A stretch of 38,059 nt of DNA from Saccoglossus kowalevskii. Lineage: Eukaryota > Hemichordata > Enteropneusta > Harrimaniidae. The stretch is from positions 25,705 to 63,763 of the forward strand of contig NW_003135340.1 in NCBI RefSeq assembly GCF_000003605.2, in the 5' to 3' direction. A program made the position numbers and the translations under genes. The notes beneath the pieces were generated by a model, which did not search any database, was not told the DNA's origin, and was given only the letters and a program-made list of their open reading frames with translations. This document shows positions 1 to 11,929 of this stretch, piece by piece; within the stretch, counting starts at the first letter, position 1; every line of letters starts with the position of its first letter.

Positions 1-1665
1 GCAGCAGATTATCGAACCGCGTCTTTCGCGCAGTCTTTTCACACACAAAAGTATAATCGCGCAACGCGCAGCGATTGTAGCGCTTTTAAGAACAGTGTTT
101 ATATGAAAACACTGAACAAATACTGATGGGAACCTGTGGCAGATTATTATGTGAATTACTGTGCAAACAATGGAGTGTAACATAATCCTGTGAAATTACA
201 TTTTATTTAAAAAATAGTTCAAAGGGTCACCCTTAAGTATGCTATCATATTACTGAAGCACACTAAAGATAAAAACCAGCTTAAACACGAGTACCAACAT
301 TAAAGAAGACAAGCCTATTCAGAATGCAACTGTTTTTTTAAATAGTGTCAGAAACAACAATGTATCGTGATAATCCTTGGACACAAATTGTAATGATTTG
401 TTTAGTTTTTAAATGACTAGAAAGATGTTTTCAAAATTATAATTAGTTTATATATAGCGGTGATATGCCCTTGCATGCACAAGCTTAATTGTGACGTTCT
501 TCCGTTCCCATGCCAACCGTATCGGGTAGCATTCAAGTGTTATATACATATATTGAAAACAAAAGCAAAATCGAAACCAATAGTTTCCTTATTGTGGAAT
601 TGTTCAGCAGAAAACCGGAATATCAAGAAGCAAGAATTAGATTTTTTTTCAAGTGTGTTAGTAGAACATGTTGTTTGGCATGTTCTTGTACTAGCCAATT
701 GCACCTAATCAAGTCTCCACTTGTCTAGTTGACCACTTCATTGCACATAGCGATTACAAAACTAGCTGCAAGCATTGAAATATACACATTGCTATGGTAA
801 TTGTTTTGTTGACCTCATTTATGAACATTAGAGTGTCCGATGATACTAAATTGTGCTTGGATGTTGGACATATAATGTTTCCAGGCAATGAAATGTGATT
901 AATGAGATTATGTTGCTGGGCATGAAAAAAAAATATATGTAATGATTTGTATTTGAAGACAACCCTTTTAGCTAGCTAGTTTGCGTTTCTGTTTGAGATA
1001 GCAAGAAACGAGTAAAAAATGATCTGTGATTTAGACAATCTGTAATCTGTAAATCTGTATTACTATGACGACCTTTACAACATCTGAAAACTTAGATATA
1101 TGCAAATACGGTAGTACATACGCTATACCAATGTTTGTCTAAAAATTACCTGACGCCAATTTCGCTATTATTTCAATATTCTCGAAACGTTTTTTGGCGA
1201 GACGATCGCGTTTTCTTCTTTATATGCATTTCTTCTTCAGCTACGATTAAGTAACTACAGTCATGCCACTGCCATCCGATCAATATCGAGCTCGTGTTAC
1301 CCATGTTGCTACCTTAACAAAATTGCGTTTTCGACAGCATATGCATATTTCGCGCACACAACGATAATGTCATTACAGGTGCGCTATCAATAATAATCCA
1401 TTTGAATGCTAAATTTGACAAAAACAAAATTTTAACATCATATATCACTGGAAACAAACGACAAACTTACACTGACCATATGTGTATCGGCGTAAGCCAA
1501 TGTTTATTTCGGTTAAATTCTGATTGAAATCAATCAGTGTGACATATACGTTAAAAATAACTGTATTGAAACAACTAAATTTATATTTTGTACGCATACA
1601 TAATATATCCGTCCCCTGCAGAATTCTAGTGATCGAGAACTATTAGGAATATCCTCCACGCGCTT
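1..1665. other. Non-coding DNA, no feature recognised
   Basis: AT-rich sequence with short ORFs only, none longer than about 80 codons and none resembling a known family. The missing receptor exon (TM1, TM2 and the TM3 cysteine) was looked for here by its usual motifs (GN in TM1, LAxAD in TM2, WxxG..CK before TM3) and was not seen. The first 100 bases are somewhat richer in CG dinucleotides than the rest, but no splice site or start could be tied to them. Confidence 0.5.
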
Positions 1666-2229
1666 TTAAGGTAGAAGCCTAGTCAAAATTTTTGACAAAA
1701 TTGGTTATAAATCGCATGACAATGTTCATTAGTTTATTATGTACAATCATGAAGCTAATGTCCCATGGTACAATGAAATAGCATTATTTTGTGTATTACA
1801 GTTATGCTTTTTGAGAAACGTGTCCTAATATTTCTTGAACATTGCTATTTTTAGAACAATTCCATAGAACACAATGTTAAAGAAAAATTGCATATTTTGA
1901 CACGTTATAAAACCCAATTTTTTTTAAATAATTCAGAACAACAAAAAGTACGCCATCATTAACAATATATGTTTTTTTCAGTCTATGCCACTAGGTTACA
2001 TTTCGAGATATTGCATAATATCTCTGCCATAGGAACCTGTGGTAAAAAGTGTTATAATAGTGTCAAAATGGCGACTTTCCCCTAAAATACACCCATCAAT
2101 TTCTCGAAAAAAAGGCTGGTGACCCTCAACTTTTTTTAGGTCAATATCCTTATATTGCCTTAGAGTACAATTTATTGCAAAATGAATAAATTCTGGGTAT
2201 TTCAATTTATGAGTAGGCTTCTACTTTAA
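1666..2229. mobile_element. TTAA-flanked miniature inverted-repeat transposon
   Basis: The left end reads TTAA then GGTAGAAGCCTAGTC. The right end, read on the other strand, is TTAA then AGTAGAAGCCTACTC, so 13 of 15 terminal bases match. TTAA lies directly outside both ends, as expected for target-site duplications of the piggyBac and Kolobok superfamilies. The interior of about 556 bp has no transposase. Its longest ORF (69 codons, minus strand) is unrecognised. This is therefore a non-autonomous copy. The terminal GGTAGA resembles the larger element at 7202-7858. The superfamily is inferred only from the TTAA target and the TIR start. Confidence 0.7.
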
Positions 2230-3476
2230 GTACAAAGTTATGAGCTTCGATATAACACGACGCAGTGCATATATATATATATAGAAGATCTTGTAGGTCA
2301 CTTACTCAAGAAGCAATACTCCGACTAAGCGAGTTGAGTTGATATATGAACTGCATTGGTGGGATGCATGTTAAGTGGGCGTCAAGTCAGTGCATTTACT
2401 TGTAGGGCACAGCCTTCATGTTATCTATTAAATTAGATCAGAGCTACATTGTATTTGAATTTCATGGGAAAGGGATGTGGGATTATTACAAGACGTACAT
2501 TGAGTACAATATTGGTGTCGCCCGGGAAACGTAGATCAATTCAATGACCCCACAAAATATATTCTGTCATCTCTGATTTAAAATGATATAACACGCAAAA
2601 TATATTATAAATTGGCTTTACGTCACTAAGAACAAACAAGTAAGTTCGTCAAGCAAAAAGACAACAAATAATTAAACATTTGACATAAATTTAAAGACCC
2701 CCGAAAAAACGTGAATATATATTTAACGAAATTGTTACATATTTAACGAGGCGCAATTATTCCACTACAGAATAGTGGCGACGATTATGTTGTCAAATCT
2801 ACTTTCATCTGCCAGTTGTATTTCAATATATATATGTATATTTATAGTCATTGCTCCAGAACTGTCTGTCACTGGACGTCGTTTTTAGAAACCCTCTGCT
2901 AAATGGATTGAAGACGATACTATTTAAAATAACAGTATGCTATAAAGAAACATATAAACAATCAAAATATATATCCTCTGCTTGAAACACTGATATACGT
3001 AGCTTATGTGCTTGTGTATGATTTTCTACACTATTGTGTAATATGCAAAAGTGTACTATGTAACAGGCACGTTGCTTATATGTTTATATCACATCACTGC
3101 TCTCTGAACGCCTTGGGATGTAAGTCAATCTGGCACAAATCCACGTGGACCATGAATCACGGAACAGTTCAGTACTTATCAGAGTCATCACACTTCTATG
3201 TACGGAGTGAAACCCGCATGGATTAAAGTGGATTATCAAATTGACATAACTACGTCATAGCGGAAAGTCTGGAACCATCATACCACCGATTAAATGTGAC
3301 AACTTGGCGTTGTACAGGTTTTAGAATTTGTATTGCGTGGACGGGTTCACGACGGTAGTTCTCTCGATTTTGCAACCAACTTTTTGCGATGAATGACATG
3401 CTTGTATTTTGAATTGTTTTATTTATGTTGATAAAGGAATAGAGCTTTAGGGTTGCGATTGTAATTTTAGCGAAAA
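2230..3476. other. Non-coding DNA with short AT microsatellites
   Basis: There is a short (TA)n run near 2268-2282 and another AT-rich stretch near 2828-2846. No gene, RNA or complete mobile element was recognised. The part from about 3250 to 3470 carries a minus-strand open frame of 85 codons that I do not recognise. It may be the flank of an old repeat, since the 57-bp tandem repeat begins at its edge. Confidence 0.4.
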
Positions 3477-3649
3477 CCAGGTGGTTTGAAATGACGGACC
3501 AATACATTTAAGCCTTCATATACACTAACAAAACCAGGTGGTTTGAAATGACGGACCAATACATTTAAGCCTTCATATACACTAACAAAGCCAGGTGGTT
3601 TGAAATGACGGACCAATACATTTAAGCCTTCATATACACTAACAAAGCC
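3477..3649. repeat. Three-copy 57-bp tandem repeat
   Basis: A 57-bp unit beginning CCAGGTGGTTTGAAATGACG starts at 3477, 3534 and 3591. Copies 1 and 2 end in AACAAAA or AACAAAG, and otherwise the copies look identical by eye. There is no spacer between copies. Near-identity implies recent amplification. No coding function is evident, because the forward frames hit stops within each unit. Confidence 0.9.
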
Positions 3650-4218
3650 TGTAACTGTTTAAATCTAATTAAGCATGCTGTGTTTCTTTCAGTACTAAGT
3701 TCGATGTCGCCGTTCGACCTCTACAACTCACAACTTAATGCAATTCACGCGCACAATGTTAGAAAATGCCTTAATGTATTTTCCGACATGCACTACTCTT
3801 GTAGCTTAGGTAATATTCACAAGAGAACCAATACATGATCAGTTGTCAGTTTTTTCGACTAAGTTGTCCTGAACAGCTGTATGTGAAGTTAAAAATAATC
3901 GCGTTCTTGTACGTAAAATATTGCTCACGCTTGAGTAAACGAGTTCTGGTTGGCTAGCTCGCTGAACTGATTCAACCTTCACAGCGATTGAATAATGCAT
4001 ACCTTGTTATATGTGATCAATTTGAAGATGAATAGCCATGGAGATTTTCAGAGAACGAAACAAGATCGTTTTTTTTCCTTTAATTGACAGATAATATGGC
4101 ACCCATACTTTGCAGACTGTATGTTGTGATGCTATGTCTGCGACATTGATCTGCCTAATTACGTACTTAAATGTATTTGCTTGTGGGTATGCGAAGTATA
4201 CGGAGATATACTGTGTTT
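3650..4218. other. Non-coding DNA, no feature recognised
   Basis: No coding region, RNA gene or repeat was supported here. A minus-strand open frame of 77 codons at 4007-4240 runs into the adjoining inverted-repeat element and has no recognisable domain. Confidence 0.4.
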
Positions 4219-4519
4219 TATGGTCGTCCAATTGTTTCAAAAATGGCTATATTAAATCGAGCACACTAATTTTCTTTCGTGCAAGATAAATTCCATTTGG
4301 GTGCGCTAATTGTATATAACGCTAAATTCTCAATAGCTATTTTTTGGGGTACGCTATTTTTTTATAGAATGATTTTTTTTTACGTTATCAATGAAACTTA
4401 TAATAATAAACACATGTTATGTCATTCTATTGGCGTACCGAAATGAGTTTTAGCGGGTGCGAAAGAAAATTAGCGTGCACAATTTAATCTAGCCATTTTG
4501 AAACACTTGGACGAACATA
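4219..4519. mobile_element. Miniature inverted-repeat element with ~60-bp arms
   Basis: The left arm (about 4221-4282) includes CGTCCAATTGTTTCAAAAAT and later CTAATTTTCTTTCG. The right arm (about 4457-4517), read in reverse complement, contains CGTCCAAGTGTTTCAAAAT and the same CTAATTTTCTTTCG. The two arms differ at only a few positions over about 60 bp. The central part also repeats a GGTACGC motif in inverted order. There is no transposase ORF. A target-site duplication could not be assigned, so the exact ends are approximate and the superfamily is open. Confidence 0.75.
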
Positions 4520-7201
4520 ATGCTTCTTGTCATTTTGACACGCGTAGTTGAGGGAAGAAAAAGGACGACCGCGACTGATACCCACAAACCACCGTCATAC
4601 ACTTCGAAATGTTATACCACATTCATGTTTTGTATATGTATGAATAGGGTTACCAATTGAGATGCGGATACACGCCTTATTTAAATAAAACGCGGTTACG
4701 GGTGCAATTAAACCATGTACTCGTTACGGTTGTTCAAACTGTTTTAGTTGATAGCTGTAATCAATTTATTTATATGACAAACTCGTACAGCCTGGTCAGC
4801 TGTATTACCGGTAAAAAAACATACAAATTTACATTGCCCCCACACAGCGATGTTTCGTTGTAGACGTCATACTACATAATATACGATAGACGAAAATGTA
4901 TGAAGATGAAACATAGGGCTATTTCACACGTATAATCAGTGAGTCGATTACCTAAATTGTTACAAAAAAGTGACTCGTTTAGTTTTTTTTCTTCGAGCGT
5001 TGCTCACATTCTGCTCCCCGCATATAAACAATTTTGATAACAATTTTGATAAAAAAACTAAATAAATATCTGAGACTGTTACAAAATGATGATGAAATTA
5101 GGTGTAAATTTGACAAAATGCTAAAAATAATCGCTTTGCATTTTAAAACGGGGTAAATCTAGCACTCAAAGGATTAAACTCGAATAGTAAACTTATTGTT
5201 ACCTTCATATACAGCTGTTAGTTGAACAAAATGACAACGGACCGTGCTAATATTACCTACAACAGTAGTGCATGCCGGTAAACGTATTTAATCATTTCAT
5301 GACACGTGGCGCGTGAATTGCATTAAGTAGTAATTTGGGCGTCGCTGAACTCAGTACAGCAACACTGTTGTTGGTTTCACAATAACAGATTTCACTATTC
5401 TGTTAGTATATGTGAACGCATAGACGCGCACATCTTATAATACCATTGTACTGTACACATGCGATCAATAATTATCCAAACAATCAGACTGTTATAATAT
5501 AATACGTTATCCTTTCAAGTATTTCGAACATTTTTGTTTCGTATTTTCATGTAAGGCATATAGGTTAATCCATATTTCTGTGATTGCGTTTGTTAACAGA
5601 TATATATATCCACGGCTGGTAAAACAGATTTGTCTATTCGATTTAGTATATACAGGTATTTTACCTTTGTTAGCCATATCAGCTGTACTCGTCATCCGGG
5701 TACACTACCCCGCAAGGTCCAATGTGCATTGAAACGTGACTTCAATGACTTTTTAACCTTAAAGGGGAAAAAATACTATTCGGTTGTTTGTAATTATTGT
5801 GGTCTTTAAGGACTTGTCATTATTTATCAGCGGGGACATTCAGTGACTACGTACGTGCGCATTCTGCGTTCTGCATTCAAGTAGTGAACATTTTTCAATC
5901 TTGGCGATCAATTGCATCTACGGAGATTGAACCAAAGCGTACTACAAAATTGCAATACATATCAGCTGTTTCTGCTTGGTTTGAATTTTCAGGCCGATTA
6001 CTTCCCCGTTTTTTTTATCATGTAATTGGCTGTATGCAGATTATACATCATTCTCCGTGCGGTTTATTCAGTGTTTTTTTTTTCTGATTGTTCACCTCAA
6101 GACTGCATGTTAGTCCTCTACGTCCTCATCTGCACGTATACCTATATTGTCCAAGTGTCGTCATTAATACACTGTAATCTAAAGAGTCGAAACTATCACT
6201 GAAAAAAATATACGTATAAATTATATGACTAGGATAACACAAAGCGCCAGCATCGTTCTACTGGTCAGTGTTAATGCCACACAACGTAAAATACCAATAG
6301 TGTATATCACATATAAAGCTATATACAAACTCTTATTTACGGCAGTAACTGTGACGTATACATTCACCATTGTATTAATTCGCTCGGATAATAAAAATTC
6401 AGCGCGTCAAACAAGAGTCACCATCAAGACGATATTTCTGTCTACCGAACCTATTACGATAATGACGTCTGGAAACTTACCGTAAAAGTAGAGGCATAAC
6501 ATTGAGCAGGTGGCTTTAGGAAATCACATCTATTTACTTACGTACATGTTTCTTCTTGATGGAAAAGAATTAACCAAACGGGAGATCAAATCCGCTGCAG
6601 ATCTACTTGAAAGCCTACACTCTATTGACGGATAGATCTGTAATTTAGCGAAGCGTTGAAGAACTAACGGTGATAGTCACATGCCACAAATAGTCTAATG
6701 TAGGGAAACAATGTACAGTTCCTGGTACAGTTGCGTGGAACACTTATTCGCCGACGTATTTCGCGCGGATGTCATCCATAAAATTAAATCGGTGTAGCCT
6801 AAACTTGTTTTAAATATTATATATGGTTACTAAAAGTGATTTTAAAACATTGAAATTGTGTTAGATATAATATGTACCGTATAAAATATGATGTTTCAAT
6901 GCAAAATACAGCATCCTATATTCGATGATGCAAATAATTGAACAGGAATTGAACAATCATAGGAAGAGGGGCGCCAGAAAACCGAAAACTTGGAGCTAGG
7001 ACAGTAGCTAGTTCATTTCTATTTCCATATGAGTCCGGATTTTTGGACTTTTATAAACATAAAAAAACAATATAACGAGCAAAATATATATATTTATATA
7101 TAACTTCATTAGTTATATTGTCATTCCATTGTGTTGGACTTCAGAAGAACAAAATACGTAATAATTATTTTAATCAATGTTTGTATTTTGTATTGTACGT
7201 C
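4520..7201. other. Non-coding DNA, no feature recognised
   Basis: Short ORFs of 62-96 codons occur on both strands (for example 5797-6087 and 6225-6485) but show no family motif and have stop-rich flanks. A small direct repeat of CAATTTTGATAA lies near 5031-5053. No missing receptor exon, RNA gene or complete transposon was identified. Confidence 0.45.
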
Positions 7202-7858
7202 TTAAGGTAGAGATGCAGTTTATTTTGCAAATTTTGACAAATTTTAATTTTTTTAATTTTTTATGGCATTGTATGAATATCTGTATTCTGTGAAAATTTT
7301 ACATTGAAATCATTAGTGGAACTCTGTTAAATCCAATGGCGATGTAAATCAGCATATAAAAAATAGCTCCTAGACTCTTTGACCTTTTCATTTGAAATTT
7401 TCACAAATGGTTAACAATGTGTTTATCTTCAAAACGCCGTCAGGTATTGTTTTTGGTTGAACAGTGTTACAACAATCGTACAGACAACTAGCCTGGGTGT
7501 TAATTTATGCTTAAACTTGAATTAGTGAAATTTGAGCTGATGCCCAGCAAAATTGACAACTGGTAGACAGTTTTCAAGACGGCACTTTCTTCATAGTAAA
7601 CAGATGTACCCGTAAACCAATTTTGACAGGAAAAAGAGGCATGGTTTAGAAGATAATTCTTTTAAATAACTTTTGACCAAAAAACACACTTTTGTGCATA
7701 TTTAAAACTACAGTGTCCATAAAAATATATTTACAAAATTGTTAAATTCATACAATAAGCTTTCCGAAAATATATAGTTTTGTGGACAAGGGAGGTCATC
7801 TTGGTTGCCTAATTAACTAATTAAAATACCTGTCAGGTAAACTGCATCTCTACCTTAA
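7202..7858. mobile_element. TTAA-flanked inverted-repeat transposon, non-autonomous
   Basis: TTAA at 7202-7205 is followed by GGTAGAGATGCAGTTTA (7206-7222). The perfect 17-bp reverse complement lies at 7838-7854 and is followed by TTAA at 7855-7858. Together this is a 649-bp element with perfect 17-bp terminal inverted repeats and a TTAA target-site duplication. No transposase is encoded, and the interior is AT-rich. The TTAA target is typical of piggyBac and Kolobok. The TIR start (GGTAGA) is shared with the element at 1666-2229, so both were probably moved by related transposases. Confidence 0.85.
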
Positions 7859-9875
7859 GAATACAGATTCCCGAGTTTGTTTTGATAGACTGCAATATTT
7901 GATTGGAACACTGTGAGACCTTTCATTCGTTGATGATGCAATAAATGTTTAATGAGGACAGCATCACCAGAGCATATTGTCATTGATTTATACATCAGAA
8001 CAGTAAACGCAATGTTCATATTTATTAAACCTAGTATGCAATTAATCATTTTTTGAAACTGACTTTTTCATAGCGTTTCTGTGAATTATTAGAATCGTAG
8101 ATGAAACCATGTTTGATTACCATTCGACGCAATACTGTAAGGGTAATGAGCTTTCTAAGTGTTTCCGAATTCTCAAGATACCCGAATTTACATATTTATT
8201 GGAAATATGTGTATCACGTGATCTACATATTGTGATTTGCATTTAACACCAACGGTCTACTCCGCGTGTTTTTCATTTTATTGAACATCAATACCATGAT
8301 TAGTAGCTATTTTTGGATACATGGGAGACTTACTTTCGATGTTATTTCCGAATTCACTTCTAAATTTGGTGCATGAGTCAATTATGCAATGGAAAAAACA
8401 GCAACCATGTTTCTAATTATCTTGATAATGACAGCGCGATAAAGGTGATATATACGTCATACAGCAATTTCCCCAGCTAGTAATAATATGTAATGCAGAG
8501 AAACGGGAAAGAGGTTACTACCATGCGTACAAGGAAAGGAGTAACTGGGACGCTTTTAGAAGTTATGTATCACCAGATGAGTAAGCGATATGTGTTGACA
8601 CAATGAAGCTCGTTAGCAAGAATGGAGTCGACATTCCTGGGCTCATGGTCGCCTGGATTTGGAATCAATTACAAGGAGTCAGGAACCACTCAGTTTGCAT
8701 TCAGAACCAATCAATACGAATTTGAAAAAATCTGTGCCAATCGCTATGATTTTGGAACTAATCGCCAGAAGTTGACAATGAGACGAACGCACAATTGATA
8801 TACATTACACCAGACGATTATGTTATTTTTTTGGACACACTAATTAAAAACTAATTATAGTTCTGCTACTTCCGCATTTGCATATGTTTTCTAAGTTTCT
8901 GTGTTCACATATGTCTTGAGTACAATATTTTACCTCATATCCTTGCCTTATTTGAGCAACCAACATGCAAAACATCGCATCCAATTTACGCAGTTACCAT
9001 CTATTTTGATACATGTATACACGTATGATGACAATTGATGATAGAAGCCTACTCTTATTTTGGAAAAATCTTAGTATTGTATTTATCATGACGTGTCCGT
9101 CATATGTCATATCACGAATATATAGTATGGTAGCATGATGCCACTCTCTCTCTCTCACTCACTCATATTTAGATCTTATAATATTTCCAGGAATTTACTC
9201 TTGTGAACAATTTTCTACGTTCTCTTATAATACTCGACAGGTTCTGTCTTTCTCGAGTAATTCGAATCAATGAACTGATATAAGCTCTGAAGAAATAAGA
9301 GAAAGTTAAATATTTGAGAACGCAGACATAATAGTGATCTCTTGGATATATGGGACTAACTACCACTAACTGACATCGGCGTGCAAATCTATACAAGGAA
9401 ATGTAATTGTTTTGGGATCTCAAACAAAATTTTGTCGAACTCCACAGTCTGCAGGTCTATACCGGTTAACAAAATCTGTACCATAAACATATATCGATAT
9501 AGACATAAGATTCCTGATGAATTCATATGTACCTTCTACAATGTGATTCAGCGGTATTGTGAATTTCCTCTTATAAACAGTGTACTGCAAAAATGTTATA
9601 TAATTTTTTTTTAAATATTAAACTATTCAGAAAGATTGCTTTATTTGAATAAATCAGGGCAATTATCAACAATAACTCTAATTTTCAGATTACGTTTGTC
9701 TTCAGAGGGTATTCAAAATAAACTGGCGTGCGAGTACAGACGAAAACGGGCGCAGTTTTATTAAAAAGAGGAATAACACAAATGACTGAAACACAAATTA
9801 TATACCAGGATACAATCACCTGCACACAGAATCTAACATCAGATTAAAATGCCACGTATATTTGATGCCCAACAG
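7859..9875. other. Presumed receptor intron (upstream of exon A)
   Basis: Intron status is inferred from the acceptor at 9874-9875, because the upstream exon was not found. The stretch holds a CT-rich microsatellite at about 9144-9163 and short unrecognised ORFs. The polypyrimidine tract before the acceptor is weak (TATATTTGATGCCCAACAG). An alternative acceptor AG lies at 9841-9842, in the same frame, with an in-frame stop at 9834-9836. The exon start must therefore fall between 9837 and 9876. Confidence 0.4.
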
Positions 9876-10280
9876 GTGTCTGTTACCGTCGGTATCTATA
9901 CTCTGTCTGCAATAGGAGTGGATCGTTACATCGCTGTCGTCTACCCACTCCAACGAAGAGGAATTCAGCATACGTCAACTATTACCATAGCAGTTATATG
10001 GATAACCGCTGTTGCCATGGCAGTGGTGCAATTATTCTATGTCAGTACGAAAGAATACCCAATATCTGAGTACAATAACTTACTGATATGCGGCGAGAGA
10101 TGGCCGCAAGACAATGCCGGAATCGCCTATGAATTTGTTATATTCATCATTGCCTACTGCATCCCACTCATCGTGCTCGGGTACACGTACACACAGGTAA
10201 TCATTCGACTCTGGGGGCGACACATACCGGGTAACGCTGATCGTATCCGCGATAGAACTCATCAACGATCGAAGAAAAAG
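9876..10280 (+). CDS. GPCR exon A: TM3 to intracellular loop 3
   Basis: This 135-codon exon opens in TM3 with VSVTVGIYTLSAIGVDRY. The DRY G-protein switch is at 9921-9929, followed by VVYPL of loop 2. TM4 holds the conserved Trp (IAVIW, exon residue 42), but the usual Pro at its outer end is absent (AVVQ). Cys72 in CGERWP is the expected disulfide partner of a TM3 Cys that would be in the missing upstream exon. TM5 has the conserved Pro (AYCIPL, residue 97). The exon ends in loop 3 (QRSKKK) before the donor GTGAGT at 10281-10286, phase 0. Loop 3 is short, about 20 residues, as in tachykinin and NPY-type receptors. The in-frame ATG at 9849 is unlikely to be a true start because TM1 and TM2 would be missing. 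The 5' boundary is the least certain point. Confidence 0.88.
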
Positions 10281-11179
10281 GTGAGTGTAAAATGTACATC
10301 ATCTTCGGAAGCTTCCATATATTAAAATTATTCATAATTCTTGCAGGTAGTGTTAACCTGGTATTATGGAGATGTTTGGACGCGTTATACTAATGTTTAC
10401 AAATGTTATTGCAGCGTGAATCTGGACAACCTAGAGTGTGCATGAACGTATCATAGGCTTCGAATAAGGTTTCAAATAAGAGAAGTGCGCGATTACGTCT
10501 AATTATTCCAAAACAAGTTACATCAAAACATATATTATTCAAGATGAAACTAAATACTTTTTGATAGACGAATTTCAAAACAAAGAAAATACCTACACAA
10601 CATATTTTAAGCGGTGAAACATAAACTAATGGGTTGTTGTACATCGTGTTTTCGAAAACGTGTCATAAACGAAATGGATTTGGCAGTTGACAGAACATTT
10701 TCTCTGTGAATTTGTGCAAGTAAATGACATCTCTATTCGTCAACAAAACAAATCCATGCAGGTCCTAAACTAGTTTGTTGTTGTGAACATATTCAATACA
10801 GCGTGTTTTCCAAAAAACGGGTTACAACCGGAAATGTGTGACATAGCGGATGTGGACTCATTGCTTGCACCATGCGTTTATGCAACATTACGTCACGTTA
10901 CAAGATACGTCACACAGAACACCCATGTATTCTCCTGTCTATACCTAGTGCATTTAGTTAAACTCGATGATATATTTACTTCCATGATGGACACTCACAA
11001 TAAACGAGGTTGAGTTGCAATTGATGTATATTTACCCTGTACATGTACATGTATTTATAATTGTCTGTTTGTTTGTAACGAACCAATAAGTCATGTTACC
11101 TTGCTCTGATATGTTGTCTACAAAGTCATATTCTGCACAGAGTGATTCAACATATTTCAGCACGTAGGTAGGCCATTTA

Positions 11180-11375
11180 GGTTAACATTTGAAACAAAAT
11201 AACATGTGGTAGGTGCGTGCTTCTTTTATTAATGTTGCAACCAGTGTAGTTGAATAATCGTCACTCCCAAAATGTGTTTTGTGGGAAATCGAAAAACTAT
11301 ATTCATTTTGTGGGTTGAGCATTGCAAAATATGAGAGAAGCCGAATTGTAGCCGAAAAAGTAATCTTAAAAAGTA
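11180..11375 (+). repeat. Diverged duplicated segment, copy A
   Basis: The stretch running from AACATTTGAAAC through GGTGCGTGCTTCTTT, CAGTGTAGTTGAATAATCG and AATTGTAGCCGA has a clearly related counterpart about 530 bp downstream. Substitutions and small indels separate the copies, so the duplication is old, or both are copies of one dispersed repeat. There is no coding frame. Confidence 0.6.
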
Positions 11376-11709
11376 ATACGAAATGGTCGTCTGCTAGGGT
11401 ATTAGTATTGTGCTATAGAATTCGTGGTATTTATAGTGCTTGTTCGATCTGAAGGAAATAGCTGCCATCGGAGTTATGTGTGGTGCGGGTCATTAAATCC
11501 AAGAGCAAAAAAACATTAAACTTATAGATTTTGTCATGGTTTCGGTTTGGGTGAGAGTTTCCTTTTTTGCGTCGCACGTTTGTGTTACGCAAGCCTACGG
11601 AAAGAACCATAGTTATATACTGGTTTTATTCAGGACACATCTGTGACGTCATATACTGGTAATGTTAGGCACAAATACCAGTATTTAACATTTACATGTT
11701 CCCAATAAA

Positions 11710-11925
11710 TAGGTCAACATTTAAGACAAAAAAAATATGAAAAATGTCGAAGGTGCATGCTTCTTTAAGTGGCATGACGACCGGTGTAGTTTAATAATCG
11801 GGCTTTCAACATTGCTTTTGTATCAAATCGCAAAGTTGCATTTGTAGGTCAAACAAACTGAGACAAGGCAAGAAAGAGAGAGAGAGACGCGGGAGACAAA
11901 TTGTAGCTGAGAAAACAATCATTAT
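11710..11925 (+). repeat. Diverged duplicated segment, copy B
   Basis: Counterpart of the segment at 11180-11375, reading AACATTTAAGAC, GGTGCATGCTTCTTT, CGGTGTAGTTTAATAATCG and AATTGTAGCTGA in the same order and orientation. It contains a (GA)n expansion near 11873-11887 that copy A lacks. Confidence 0.6.
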
Positions 11926-11929
11926 AATG

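Noticed and set aside
3250-3507. 85-codon minus-strand frame as a gene
   Set aside because: It overlaps the tandem repeat and has no recognised motif; at most a fragment of an unidentified repeat.
3477-3649. CRISPR-like direct repeats
   Set aside because: The 57-bp units are contiguous with no spacers, and the DNA is eukaryotic.
5797-6087. 96-codon open frame as a gene or missing receptor exon
   Set aside because: No transmembrane pattern or receptor motif, low-complexity Phe end, stop-rich flanks.
6225-6485. 86-codon frame with a hydrophobic stretch as TM1
   Set aside because: Lacks the TM1 GN motif and any TM2 LAxAD sequence; the hydrophobic run is followed by unrelated polar sequence.
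9849-9875. ATG at 9849 as the receptor start codon
   Set aside because: Would give a receptor without TM1, TM2 and most of TM3; the in-frame ATG is more likely intronic or internal to an exon.
10080-10265. Minus-strand open frame opposite receptor exon A
   Set aside because: Shadow of the receptor coding strand; no independent motif.
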